Source: Silurus meridionalis (Eukaryota > Chordata > Actinopteri > Siluriformes > Siluridae). Taken from it: DNA of 64,000 bases. Location of the stretch: the NCBI RefSeq assembly GCF_014805685.1, contig NC_060892.1, positions 20,464,490-20,528,489 of the forward strand. Reading direction: 5' to 3'. Position 1 is the stretch's first letter. Each line of letters starts with the position of its first letter. Made by a program: the position numbers and the translations under genes. The notes below the pieces were generated by a model. It was not told where the DNA came from. It did no database searches and saw only the letters and a list, made by a program, of their open reading frames with translations. Shown in pieces: positions 13,047 to 42,122 of the stretch.

Positions 13047-15024
13047 CTATTTAATGTTGCGTAGAATTCGGCGGCAGTGGTTGCTCTTGACCTCAGCGAG
13101 CGCTCGCTCCAGCTCCTGGATAAGGTGCTGCAGTGTGGCGGGATCGGTCTGTAGAACCCGAGCGCATCGTGCGTCTCCACTCTCCAAATGAAGCTTCAGG
13201 GTGACTGTAGGTTTCACCTGCTGTCTCATCACCCTGCTGGCCATCTACGAAAACAACAGTGTCAATCCGTTAAATTTGTCATACCTCACTTCAAGTGTAT
13301 GAAATAAAAGAAAGGTTTGAGTTTAAGAACGAAAGAGACTTTGTTTCTAAAAAATAATTGTTATATAAATGATGAAAGTGAGAATCTCACAAAAGCAAAA
13401 ACAAATGTTTTGGGAAATAAAGTTTGCACCTTCTAAGGATTTTGAATACGAAAAATTGATCATTTATTCATTTATTTAATTGATACATACTAAAAAATCG
13501 TTTGCGTGCTGTTTTTAAAGAACTCCAAAATAGTTGAAATGTTAAAAAAAAAAAAAGAGAGAAAAAATAATAGTACTGTAATTATAAACACGAGTTCAAA
13601 AGTTTGCATCCCCATGCATTTTAAAATGGAAAAATGTAGGTTGTATTTCAATCGCATACTTATTATAATATTTGTTTATTATAAATCAATGCTAATCATA
13701 ATTGAATAATAATTAATAATGTAAATGTAATAACATCCAGTAGAACAGAAAATTATTTATAGAAGTTGATTTGCCTTTGACACCCAAACTCCAACCTTAA
13801 ACTCTAAACTAGTATAATAAAAAATATTACTATTTATGTCTTCAATAGTATCATATTCATTACATAGCATTTTTTTTTTGTTTGTGATGGTAAAGGATCT
13901 GTGACACCTAAAACCTTACATAAATAAATTAAATTTGTCTTTGTCCAGTTTTACCTTAAGAGATGCAAACATTGGCATTCAACTGCATGCAATTTTGAAT
14001 TTCTAAGAAGATTTTTAAGAAGAATCTTTAAAACAAGTTTGGCACATGATCTTCTATGATTCCTGTCTAAAATATATCAAAAAGACATTACACTTAAAAA
14101 AACAGAATTATTAATATTCATTTAACTGGTGTCATAAGATACCATAGAGACAATGACAACCCCACCTGTACATCAAGCCGCCACTCGAGGTTGTGATAAT
14201 GAGACAGAGATGGGGCGAGTCCGCTCAGGATCCGACGAACCTCTTTACTGTTTTCCAAATATAGCTGCAGCAGAAGTTTATTGAGCTCCTCTGAAAAACC
14301 CAACACCAACACAGAATCCTGAAAGTCCAGTTCAGAGATCTGCAGGAAGATCAAACCAAAGAGCAGTTCTGTATATATTTCTGTCCTGGGCCATTATACA
14401 TTGATCAAAACGCTTACCATCAGCTTTGAACTTTCAGTAAGAATAAACATCAGTCCCTCAACGCCATGCTGGACAGTCTCTGCTGGGACACTCAGCTTTC
14501 CTGCACCACATGAACCAAAGTTATCAACAGTTCCATCAAGCACATTATTAGCAATAAATGTTACTCTGAGCTCAACATAATGAGACTTACTTGCTGCCCC
14601 CTCATAGATTTTAGGGTTTGAGCCCTTTTTCAGAAACTCCACAGCAATTCTGCCAAACTCACCAACAACTGCAAAAGCAATTTCTACATTCGGCATGGAA
14701 TTCAAACTCATCGCATAGCAAGCTAAATTTTATATTTGTCACTAGTATTTGCATAAAGGGGTAATAGTATTTCCGCAAAACAATTTAATGAAACAAACAA
14801 AAAAATAGTTTAATCCAAAATAATATTTGATAATTATATACATGTGCATATACACTTAAGCTTATTAGTACTTGTTATATGTATACTATGTACATGGATC
14901 ACAAAACACAAACATTTGATGGCTAGCAATAAAAAGCTAAAAGCTAACGTTACTTACCCAATGGGTCTACGTCGGCTAAAAACCCCAGATGCTCCTTGTG
15001 CTCTTCAGATAACACTAACAACAT
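13047..15024 (-). CDS. commd2: commd2, COMM domain-containing protein 2 (complete)
   Basis: Five exons on the minus strand: 14958-15024, 14591-14668, 14418-14500, 14166-14339 and 13047-13244. All have GT donors and AG acceptors, and together they make 600 bases, or 199 residues plus stop, the length of human COMMD2. The N-terminal helical part carries SEEHKEHL and EFGRIAVEFL; the middle has VQHGVEGL, TESSKLM and FQDSVLVLGF. The C-terminal COMM domain begins near LEWRLDV (127-133) and ends with NHCRR before the final NIK. COMM-domain proteins form the Commander complex used in endosomal recycling and also influence NF-kB and cullin ligases; the specific role of COMMD2 is less well defined. The start gives MLLVLSEEHKEHL, matching the family. 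The first four introns are short to moderate; intron 4 is about 0.9 kb. Its place beside wwtr1, on the same strand, matches human gene order. Confidence 0.97.
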
Positions 15025-16405
15025 TCTGACTATCTATTTGAACCCTAAAAACAACAAAGTTTTATACTATAAACGCAGACAGCTAATCTGCCTGCCACTG
15101 TTTGCTGGTAATGCATCATGTGACCATATGACCTGGTTCTCGAGTCCGACTACAAACAAAGGGAGATGTGATAATGGTTCCGGTATAAATTCACGAAAAA
15201 TAAGAAAACGAAAAACAAAAAAAAAAAAACTTTGTTTTACGGTGGGGGTTTACATGACATTTTGGGAAAAGAAAACTCCCTTATAAGCTTCTAAATAGGA
15301 AAGGAGTTTACTGTAAACACATACAATAAAGCATCCAACGTCTGTTTGGGTTTATGTACTCTAAATCCAAATCGCTAATAAAACAATGCAATGTATTGTG
15401 ACCAGGTACCAGCTCTCAAAACACAGGTCAAGCTAGTCATTCTGATATGTTGTCTTTTCCAGCTAGTACTAATGCCAACACCTATTAATAGACAAGTGTG
15501 ACAGTAAAGCAAGAAATCTTAGTATTTTTTTTATAAGGTAGCTAAAGAAATCAGTCTTAATGCTGAAAAATAAGACTTAAAATATGCCAGTCTACCAGCT
15601 TTTCCATTTAGGTAAATGCATTGGCAGCTCAAGCTGGTCTGAAGAAACCAGAATTAAATGTAAAAATAAATGTGCATGATGGAATTATTTTTCTCAAATA
15701 ATTTATTTACAGTACCACAATTGCCATATATCTTATATTGTTACTTAATTTATTGTATCAAAAATTCCTATCAGCAACACATTTTCCTAATGTTTAATTC
15801 AATGGGTTTGTTTTTTTTGTACACCAATATACCCTTTTAGTGAATCAGTGTATATTTAGTGTATGTTTAAAAAGATGCCAGTTGTGGTACATTTTAACAT
15901 GCACAGTATCTACAGTCTAAAAATAAATGTTATTATCTTGTTCTAACGTCACATACAAAACATCCCTAACTGCATTTACCATGTTTTCCTATAGTTTCCT
16001 AGATAAATGTGCATATAGGTTAACTTTGGCAAGTTTTTGGATACTTCTTTGGGCCAGGGTTTATTGCGAAAAGTACTGACACGAAAACATGTCATGAAAA
16101 CCTCATTAACCTCATGTCATGAAAACCAATTAACATGTCATGAAAACCTAACATGAAAGAAGTTAAGACATGTTCTTTGTTGATTTTAAATATTTTAATA
16201 TGTGCTATATACCGACGTGTTAGTTTAGCTTATTTCACTGGTTTTACTGACTCAGCAAATAAGTTAGCAGTATATTGCACTCTTTCAGAGTCTCCATTCA
16301 TAAAGCCATGTTAAGTATATAGAGTATTTTTTTTCTGATCCAGGACTGCAGTAAATAAAGAGAAGTCTGGGACCAGTATTTTGAAATGTGTTGGGCAGTA
16401 CTGCT
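15025..16405. other. intergenic stretch upstream of commd2
   Basis: The commd2 promoter must lie in the first few hundred bases. Otherwise this is AT-rich DNA without a recognised gene, with a short tandem repeat at 16086-16150. Confidence 0.5.
16086..16150. repeat. short tandem repeat, unit acatgtcatgaaaacc
   Basis: Three clear copies of catgtcatgaaaacc, separated by 9-15 bases containing cattaacct or aattaa. The spacing is irregular, so it is a small local duplication rather than a regular minisatellite. Confidence 0.7.
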
Positions 16406-17560
16406 TTATTCACCCCGTGTGAGATGAGTATTTTCAGCCACCAGGATTTCCTCTGGCTTCTTCCTGCCACATCCGTTATTCCCTGTCCTTTTGTTTGGGG
16501 CAAAAGGAAGCAGCTGTGGTAGCTGCTCTGATGCATTTTGGGACGATATGACAGCAGGGTGATGAAATGGACAGGATGAGCTTAAACCCACAGGATGACT
16601 TGTTCCCCTGGGCACGGAGGACATCCTGGACAAGGAAAAGCAATACATTTGTAAAGTGTCCCTCACTCTGTTTCAGAATGGACCTCTATTTGCTGGGACT
16701 GATGTGATAACTGACCCTTTTTAGCCTTGATTACTCATAGATCTATGTTGACAAAGTAAAACCACAAAAGTTGACCATAGTGTAAAGTTTAGACACAAGA
16801 TAAGAAGACTTTTTTTTGTGTTTTTCCAGCCCGATGCAGGCCGAGGTTGCTGAGATCATGACAGGATAGGTTTAACAGTTCCTGATAACATTTTCTAAAT
16901 GAGAAGCTGGTTAGCCTCTACAGCATATTATACAGGATATTTAAGGGACTCTGAATGGTCTAATTTGAAGCCCCACACCCAGAAAGGGTGGACACACTCC
17001 GGTTTATGAGCTTAAATGCCATTATCTAACTAGCCCTTTCAAGGTGTCTATGACATAGAGAAGCAATTGTTTCTAAAACTCTATCAAGCCATCCTAATTG
17101 TCCAAACAAAGGTCCTTCAACAGTAAACTTTAAGAGCATATTACAGTCATAAAGCGCATTCTCACTTAGCAGGCCAAGCAGCAAGGACACAAGTGACTTA
17201 CGTTTGGAGACTGAGGAAGCCAACAAACCTGCTGTTCCCATGATAAGCAAGGTCTCCTTCGTCACAACAATGAACACATGGAGCACCGCCTTGCTGACCT
17301 TCTGCAATAGAAGATACTTTGTATCAAACGTCTAAACTTTTGTTTCTGAGAAAAAGAGACACGCTCAAGCCTAAATGAGACAGAATAAATTTTTGCCCTC
17401 CACATCTTAATTGACAAGATGATACGAAGAGGAACTTGGATAAGCATTATTTTTCTGAGACATCTGATACATAATATAGGACCAGATGTAGCACCCCTTA
17501 AGGTCTTTCTCTTAAATATTTTAATGGGTCAGTAGCGAGAAATAACAAAAAAGTTTTTAT
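16406..17560 (-). pseudogene. ankub1-like remnant (putative, partial)
   Basis: Three minus-strand segments resemble the C-terminal half of ANKUB1 (ankyrin and ubiquitin domain protein), which lies next to COMMD2 in human. Near 17435-17395 is IQVPLRIILSIKMWRAK, close in pattern to the basic segment after the ankyrin repeats. Just upstream, near 17560-17530, EC-CALL interrupted by a stop resembles the end of the last ankyrin unit. After a good acceptor at about 16622, an open segment ends at 16406; it has FHHPAV and a RKKPEEIL region similar to the family's FHP and RKK region. An open stretch at 17026-17307 may be another exon. No ubiquitin domain or intact ankyrin repeats are seen up to the hAT element at 17922. 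I infer a truncated or dead gene; similarity is weak and judged from memory of the family. Confidence 0.35.
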
Positions 17561-17739
17561 AAAAGAGCACAGCATTCACCTATGTCCCTTGCTTTGTCTA
17601 TATTTAACAGTTTTGTAGGGGGGGTACAGTTTTGTAGATAATGTATTATCTAAATTCAGCCTAAATAATCCATCCATACACAGCTATTTTAATCTGCTTA
17701 AGTACTACACACCCAAAAAGAGGTGGAAATAGAGCTTTA

Positions 17740-17875
17740 CCATCCAGATGTCAGTCAGTGCAAATTGTCTAACATCCACATACATGTACTGGAAGCAGTG
17801 CAGCCAAAAGAAACATTATGAAATGAAGAGAATAGACTGTTGAGAACAAATGTATACAATTTCATGGGACAAATA
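17740..17875 (-). repeat. inverted partial copy of a hAT internal segment
   Basis: About 130 bases that read, in reverse complement, like bases 18012-18140 inside the neighbouring hAT element (shared blocks ttgtcccatgaaattgtata and ttggctgcactgcttccagt). It lies outside that element's target duplication, so it belongs to a separate, older copy. Confidence 0.7.
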
Positions 17876-17921
17876 TTTTTGTTTTACAAAAATACAGCCA
17901 AAGCTCAAATATATTTAAATC

Positions 17922-18886
17922 CAGTTGTGGGCCGTCAGGGCCAGCAAAGCCTTCTCTGCTGGCCTAAACACTGTCAGAAGCACTGATCTACATTTACAAC
18001 ATAAATTCTAATATTTGTCCCATGAAATTGTATACATTTATTCCCAACAGTCTATTTTCTTCATTTCGTAGTGTTTCTCTTGGCTGCACTGCTTCCAGTA
18101 CGTGTATGTTAGATTTTTTGTCCAATCAGATTTCAGCCTCTATGTGCTGCCATGTCAATCTAATCTGCCTAGGTCCTTCAATGTCAGTACTGCTGGCCTT
18201 TTTACCATAGAGAATATTAGCAATGAGTCTGTTTCTTTTACCAATTACATTTCAAATTCGCCTCACAGGGCCCGCTAGCTGGCCCAGAATAGCGTCATAA
18301 TTTTTCCGTTACAGCCAAGTTTGACTGGCAAAACATGCCTGTAGCGCTTTGCACACATTAATACATCTGAGTTAGAATTTTTTATGCCCACAATGGCTGA
18401 AGGAGGAAAAGAAATTGATTTGGTCTCGAACATATTAAAAATAAATTTTTAAGAAAAGCTAGACATCGTGAGAAGAGGTTGCCAACCCCAAAGCTAGCTA
18501 GCTTGTCTCAGCCTGGGAAAGGGTTGGTTCGCCACTGCCAGACAACTTACAGCCTCTGAGGAGTGGTGAGTAGGTTGTATTTTATTTCAATTTTTTATGT
18601 TTTTGTCATGTTATTAGACAAATATTGATTCTGACCTGCTGCAGATGATGTAGGTGGCATAGTTGCGGTTGTAGTGTAGAGGTTTGGAGCTTACTTTAGT
18701 AAAATGTTATACACCCTTCATATGCTAAATGCCTCTCTTTCTGTAATGCCACAAGTTGTTATAATGCGTTTTTATAGTATTGATAGTTTCTATAATTGTG
18801 ACGTGATAGTGGTAGTATTAAGAGGTGGATTAAGTCCGGTAAGTCCCCACTGAAGGCCCAGGTACCAAATGCACGGCCCGCCACTG
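17922..18886 (+). mobile_element. hAT-family DNA element with 8-bp target duplication
   Basis: The 965-bp element starts with a tip resembling CAGTGGCGGGCCGT (here cagttgtgggccgt) and ends acggcccgccactg. It is flanked on both sides by the same 8 bases, tttaaatc (17914-17921 and 18887-18894), the duplication length of hAT transposases. From 18391 it carries a degraded transposase N-terminus (MAEGGKEIDLVSNIL, then LDIVRRG) with an in-frame stop and a frameshift, resembling ZMYM1-like hAT proteins. It is a non-autonomous or dead copy. Confidence 0.85.
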
Positions 18887-18894
18887 TTTAAATC

Positions 18895-20200
18895 TATTAA
18901 TTAATCAATTAAATTTCACTACAAGTTGTATTCTCTATATAACTATATTTGTGACAAATAAAATATTAAATCTTGAATCTTAATAAACAAAATCAGTCAA
19001 CCCAACCCTGTGAAAAACTTTCCTCATAAAGGAGAGACATACATTTCGTAGGTATTTTTAAGATTGCATCTTTTTAGGTTTGTCTTCAACTAAGACCCAG
19101 TATGACAAGTTAATAAACAAAGTCAATAGCTGACTGATGTAATGAGATACAGAGTATTGTATTTGTAGTTCCTTGTAAAATCATATGTTAGTAATTGACA
19201 TCATACAAATAATTATATATGTGCACCAAGATAAATATATATTTATAAAAATAAATAAATAAAACACACAAAGTTACATCATGCATAAAAAACTTCACCT
19301 AACTACACACTGAAGCTGGGGATACTTTTTCTAGCTTTTGTTCTAAATAATGCACACAATTAGAAATGTGCTTTTGCAATATTAACCTACTTATTATTTT
19401 ATTCAGCTTTTTAAAGATACTTAGAATCAACAGATGCAAATAACAAGAGCTGACAGTTGTAAAAGAGCATATCCACCAAATGAACATGAAACAAGTGCAA
19501 ATAAATTTAGAAAAGCACCTAAAGGTTTTCTTATAATAAAACGTATTATATAACACTTAATTATCTTTAGCTTCTAACTCAAAATCATTGAATATTTCAC
19601 AAAATAATTCAGTGCTACCAAAACTAGTCACAAAATCAAACATTATATAACATTCCAACATTGACATTACTAATACACGATAATAATGTAGCCGAGCGTT
19701 CGTGTAGGGTTCGCCTAAACACTTTATATTGAGTAAAAACAATAAACGAGATTATCCAAACTCTTCACCACTTTATTCAACACCATAACCTTCAGCCAAT
19801 TTAGCACCCCTAAGTGCGCATGTCCCTTACCTATCTATGGCAAGCCCCGAGGGGAAAAATGGATTACACACACAATGAGCACCAGTCGATCCAGAATTAG
19901 TACAGCATAACAAAATTCAACAAAGTCTGTTACAATAACAATGACCCTGACCATCTGTTTTATAGCCACCACAGTCTCATCAGGAGCAATGTCAAACAAC
20001 ACTGTCTTTGCTCAGAGAAATAATTAATCATTTATATTTTAGTTATTGTAAGGGTTTTAGCTATGAGATCTAAGTGTCTCCAAATTTGAAGATTTTTTTA
20101 ATGGAGAAACGGTCCAATGTTATCCATTAACAGCAATTGCAGGAAGTTTAAGCATTCGTGACTATTACAATTTTGAAAGAACATAAAACATTTATCCTTT
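18895..20200. other. intergenic stretch between the hAT element and pex6
   Basis: A short LINE-tail-like phrase (gtgacaaataaaatattaaa, about 18951-18970) comes first, then AT-rich DNA. A somewhat more complex block lies at 19680-20010 that I cannot assign to a gene or element. Confidence 0.5.
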
Positions 20201-20209
20201 GCTTCCATA

Positions 20210-20364
<155 letters not shown>

Positions 20365-20399
20365 TTTATCGTTTTAATATGTAATATTTCACAGTTTTT

Positions 20400-20491
20400 T
20401 ATAACATTTTCTTGTTACTCGAGCCATTCAGATTCGTCCCTTGATTCGTTCATCGGTATCACGTGCACAATAGCGTGCGCTAAGCGTCAAA
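20400..20491 (+). promoter_or_regulatory. pex6 proximal promoter and 5' UTR
   Basis: The 90 bases before the pex6 ATG include a palindromic E-box cacgtg (20460-20465), a site type used by USF and TFE-family factors. The start codon lies within aaaatggcggc, a good match to the YY1 element that overlaps the start codon of many vertebrate housekeeping genes. No TATA box is evident. The function of these motifs is inferred. Confidence 0.45.
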
Positions 20492-37357
<16,866 letters not shown>

Positions 37358-38660
37358 TATAATCACAACCACATCAATAACACCACTATGCATGGTTCTA
37401 TGCAGATCTAGTCCCCTATATCGTGTAATGAAATCCCTTTCTTTAAAGTTTCACCACAGTGCACCTTTTTTATATACATTCTACGGTTTGGTTTTAAGGT
37501 TCCTTCTGGCAGTTAATTTTATAAGGAATGGCCTGGGAGAACCCATCACATACTGTTAATTTGCCATTATATATAGTTCTGAAAACTACAGGCTGAACGT
37601 TATTGTTTCTATTTCTGAGAAAGGGGAAAATAAAATCTGATTACCTAAAAAGGTTTAATTCTAAACCTGTAATCTGACAATAAATTGAATTAATTGTTTA
37701 TGTATAATTCATTATAATGTGCTGGAAAAATAGCACTTACCTAGCTTATCTCTAGGCATACTGAAATGTTTACCACTTTGTTTGACAAAAACCTTACATA
37801 AATCCTCCAACATTCATTTATTTAAAAAAAAAAAAAGATTTATACATTGCTTAAACGTTACACTGTAAGGGGTCAATAGTTATCAAGTTGTCTCTGGTCA
37901 TTCCTGATTAAAAAATAAACAAATAAATTCCAAAAGCATTTAGCTTTCAAAAATATATCCTGTTGCATTAGTACAGTTGATGGCATGCAAGCCTAATGAC
38001 CTAATATAGTTTTTAAAAGAAAAAAAACAATATTAACACCATATTGCATTATGAAACAAACATAAAGACAGGCTTGGATAAATTTTTTTATTACACTTTA
38101 TAATATGTGGCAATGTAATTTATAACATAATTGACTTAATTTGCTATGCAAATGATATTTATGACTCAGGATATGCTGAACAATAACAACAATTAAAACC
38201 TTTTGTTTCCTCTTTTGTTTTCATGAAGTTTAAATTTTTGGTCCATTGTCATCATATCACAACACATTCTAACAAGACAGAAATAGAACAGCTTAACTAT
38301 GGAAGCGCTATAAACCATCATCTTTAGCCTCTCACTCATCATAGGATGAGTTTCACTGCCTGCTGAACATCAGGAGCCATAGTATAAAAACATGCGGCTT
38401 TATGCACCTCAGGGGCAACACACTGGTTTTCTCCCAGCTATTACTGAAATTACACAATTATCCAGGTAATTATTCCACCTTCACTAGAATTACTTATAAT
38501 CATTACTTAAACTATTTTTACAATTCCTCTCTTATTATAATTGTGTAATTACAAATAATAATATTTTTTATAAGTATCTATATTTAACTAACTATATTTA
38601 AGCACAAAATACAGATTATTTAGAAAAAATGTTAATGTAATTTTTAAAGAAGAGCTCATT
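37358..38660 (+). other. pex6 3' UTR and downstream spacer
   Basis: An AATAAA signal at 37629-37634, about 270 bases after the stop, is the likely pex6 polyadenylation signal. Beyond it is AT-rich DNA with no recognised gene or element. Confidence 0.65.
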
Positions 38661-38663
38661 ACA

Positions 38664-38666
<3 letters not shown>

Positions 38667-38740
<74 letters not shown>
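38667..38740. repeat. (TA)n microsatellite
   Basis: About 37 TA units directly left of the hAT remnant, passing into a short GTAT run. Confidence 0.95.
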
Positions 38741-38741
<1 letters not shown>

Positions 38742-38763
38742 TGTATGTATGTATGTATGTATA

Positions 38764-39727
38764 TTATGGGTGGGAGAAAAATCGATTCACCTAACTATGA
38801 ACTAAGATTGATTTGTTTACCTCAGAATCGATATATATTTAATTATTTTACTTTTCCAAAATGGTGGTGGGAAGACGTTACTGCTTTTATTCCAACAGAG
38901 AGCAAAACGTATATTGTTGTTGTTTGTAATAGATGACGACGTATCTGTTTTAAGCTGGTGCGAGAAAGCAAAACCATGGCAGAGGCAGGGGAGCAAACCT
39001 CTTTGAGAATTGTTTAACGGATAAAGACCCTGTTTTAGTCACAGACAATGCGTCTAATATGGTTATCGCTGCCCAATTAACCGGCTTTCTCCATATTAGG
39101 TGCTACGCGCACACTCTCAATCTGGCCTCACAGCGCGCACTGAAGCTGCCTGCTATCACGAAGTTACTCGGACGAGCACAACGCATCACTGGATATTTCC
39201 ATAGAAGTGTTGCAGGACTTCATGTTTTGCAGGAAAACCAACAGTTACTGGAGCTTCCTGTGCACAAACTTAGACGTTTCAACGAGATGGAATAGTGCCT
39301 ATGACATGGGAGCAACAGGCTGCAGTAACCTGAGGTGAGGAAGAGAGAGACAGATATTAGCACCTTGACTGAGTTGAACATTGGAACAGTTTAACAGCAC
39401 TTTTATTTTATTTCAGAGAGTATTGGTTTTAGTTATTTTGTTGCACATTTGAATATTATATTAAAGTTTTTGTTACTTGAAAGTTGTATGGTTTAAGGTT
39501 ATTTATGCACTATGTATGTGTATGCTCCTGAAATAAAAATTCAGAAAGATGTGATGCATTGTTTTTGTTAATATAACTCATATACAGTCTCTTTAAGGGT
39601 ATGATCAAGTATTTGCCATTGTCTAATCTTTATTAAGCAAACAAACATCAAAATTTAAACAATGAATGGCAATAGCTACAGAATCGCAATGTGTATTGAA
39701 TCACCAGATTAGTGAATCATCCCAGCC

Positions 39728-39732
<5 letters not shown>
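38764..39732 (+). mobile_element. hAT element with ZBED-like transposase fragment
   Basis: Left end near tgggtgggagaaaaatcgat and right end gaatcatcccagccctaa resemble inverted hAT tips. From about 39020 the plus strand encodes DPVLVTDNASNMVIAA, then YAHTLNLASQRALKLPA and LGRAQRI, characteristic of the catalytic region of Ac-like/ZBED1-type hAT transposases. A one-base frameshift separates this from DVSTRWNSAYDM near 39270-39305. Most of the protein is absent. (TA)n runs flank it on both sides. Confidence 0.8.

Positions 39733-39795
<63 letters not shown>
39731..39795. repeat. (TA)n microsatellite
   Basis: About 32 TA units directly right of the hAT remnant. Confidence 0.95.
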
Positions 39796-39800
<5 letters not shown>

Positions 39801-40680
39801 TTAAAGTGTGCCATTTGTATGTTCAAATAAGTTTTTTTCCCCCCAGAGTTTTACCATTTAACAGCATTAGTTTCATTAGTTTCTGAGGCCTCTGCAACAC
39901 CAATAGTTTCCTAAAAAGCTTCAATTTTTCTGAAACTTGTTTTCTGCAACCTATTGGATTTATCTATACTTTGCAGTCAATAGCAAGCTTTAGGCAGGTT
40001 TTTCCAATATGGCTACCTTCATAAATTGACTTGCTAGTTTTTTGCAGTGACATCTTTGCCGATTTACAAAATGTTGTGGTAAAAATAAAGTTTGTTGTTA
40101 CTGATTTTTTTATATGAATATGTACTTTTTTTTTTTTTTTGAAGCAACTAATGATTTCAGTTTTTTTAAAGAATGTTATAGTAATCTTGTGTTGAAAATA
40201 GGTTTATCAAATATAATACAGCAGGTATATAAGGTAATTTTGCTTAGGCCTAAATGTATTGCATTTCATAATGCAATCTGCATTATTCCTGCCACAATGT
40301 CAAAATACAATACAAATAAATGTTTTTATTATTGATTAAACTAATACAAAATTAAATAGTCATCTTAAAATCATTTTTAACTAATTCCATACTAGTGGAA
40401 ATGAAATATTTGTAATTGTTGTACATCCAATCTAATGTTGTAGCTTGATAATATTTGTCTGTTCAATAAAACAAATAAATAATCATAATCTAAATGTTAT
40501 ATTTACCAATTCAGAGAAGTTCAGAATACACAAACATACATTTTTCTGTATGTACTTTTAGATGTCGAAAAATATAGTGCTAAAATTGTCATTGGCATGC
40601 TTATGAATAGCAATTCAAGTGACTTATAGCAGTTAGGGGAAGATAAGAATGATGATGAGTTGGAGTAGACATTCCAAATA
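39796..40680. other. AT-rich spacer
   Basis: No gene, element end or structured repeat recognised on either strand. Confidence 0.5.
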
Positions 40681-41518
40681 CAGTGGAACCCGGTTATGTC
40701 GATGTCCTAGGGGGTCACCAAAAAGCATCGAGATAACCGATGATCGAGATAAACGAAAATCAATATGGCGGCAATATATTAACGTGCTTGAAATTTCTTT
40801 ATGTACATGAGAATGTGCATGCACGTGTTTTTGGAGGTTTTTTTACACAACAGCGTTGCCGCGATTTGTTTGATGAAGGCATGCTATAAAAATGTACATA
40901 CAGTACATGTTTGTTAACTGTCAGGAATCCACCTGCCACGCCCCCTTCGCCACCCCTTCAGCGTGGCAGGTGCTTTCTCGGCCGCTTTCTCCGAAGCTCC
41001 CGGCTTCAATCGCGCACATATGGTGCTCGTTTATCATCATCACCAGCTCCCATTTAAACTTCCACACTCTCACTGTCCGTTATTGTTGCTATATGTTGGT
41101 TCACGGCGGTCGTTGTTATCGCTCATGCGTATCCCGGTACGTGTCTTCCCACCGGCACTCTCTCAACGGCTGCGCTTTTCTTCCCAAAGCCGCGCCGCAC
41201 CCCTACTAACACTACGAACACTAGCACTAACTAACAGCAGAGATTCACCAGTATACAATACAACACCTGTAGCATCTGTAAGGCTTGATTTTTCCGCCAC
41301 TTTCGCAAGTTCTTCTGCCGCTGCACTGAGATAACCGACGTTAAATGGCAAATTTTTCCCCCCTTGTGTTTGAGATATCAGGGTTCGGCGACATGGAAAA
41401 GTCGACATAACCGATAAAAAATGCTTAGACAAAGCGAGAATTTGGCGGTTCCACTTCAAAAATGTCGACTTAATAGGGTTGTCGAGTTAACCGAGGTCGA
41501 GATAAGCGGGTTCCACTG
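40681..41518. mobile_element. Tigger/pogo-type non-autonomous element
   Basis: Inverted ends cagtggaacccggttatgtc and gataagcgggttccactg with TA on both sides (40679-40680, 41519-41520). Length 838 bp. Secondary inverted motifs (gtcgacataaccgat, cgagataaccgatg) occur inside both ends. The GC-richer centre has open frames up to 123 codons on the plus strand and 98 on the minus, but none looks like a transposase. Confidence 0.82.
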
Positions 41519-41924
41519 TACAATAATCAGTATTTTTTTGGTTATAAATACAGTACATGTACATTGTTGTGATGAGTAAATTGTCATAAATGCCCAATGT
41601 ATCAAATATTATACAAAAAAACATATTTGTAAATGGTAATAATTGTTTTTTGTTTTTTGTTTAAAGACCCCATAAACGTTTCAGTTTCCAAAAAGAATTT
41701 TCTATTAATTATTACATATGTCAGGCTTCACATGGTAAAATAATAACACATGACATTTGCTCAAGTTGTTATGCAGATGTATACATTTTATTTCTCATAT
41801 CCCCACTCTTTTGTCTAGAATGTCACTCTGCTTATAAACTTGCTTATTTTATTAATAAATGACAAATTAATATCTGCAACAAAAAAAACAAAATATAAAT
41901 AAAATACCATAAAACACCATAAAA

Positions 41925-42120
41925 TAGGGGTGTAACGGCACACAAAATTCATGGTTCTGTATGTACCATGGTTTTTAAGTGACAGTCCGGTTCACTTTCT
42001 TTACAGTTAGGGGGAAGAAATGCAAAACATAAAATTGCTTGTAATTTTTTATTAATGCATTTTAGTATTATTAACATTTGTAAACATCAACAGTTTACAT
42101 TATAAAAACAATTTAAAAAT
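41925..42120. mobile_element. hAT-like terminal fragment
   Basis: Starts taggggtgtaacggcacaca and aaattcatggttctgtatgt, a frequent fish hAT terminal sequence. The other end is missing; the tandem array begins directly after it. Confidence 0.5.
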
Positions 42121-42122
42121 AC

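Noticed and set aside
19299..19742. Two minus-strand open frames upstream of pex6 as missing ankub1 exons
   Set aside because: No ankyrin or ubiquitin pattern is present; the residues reflect AT-rich sequence.
41163..41459. A 98-codon protein in the Tigger-type element
   Set aside because: It has no transposase or DNA-binding motif, and part of it is encoded by the inverted-repeat region itself.
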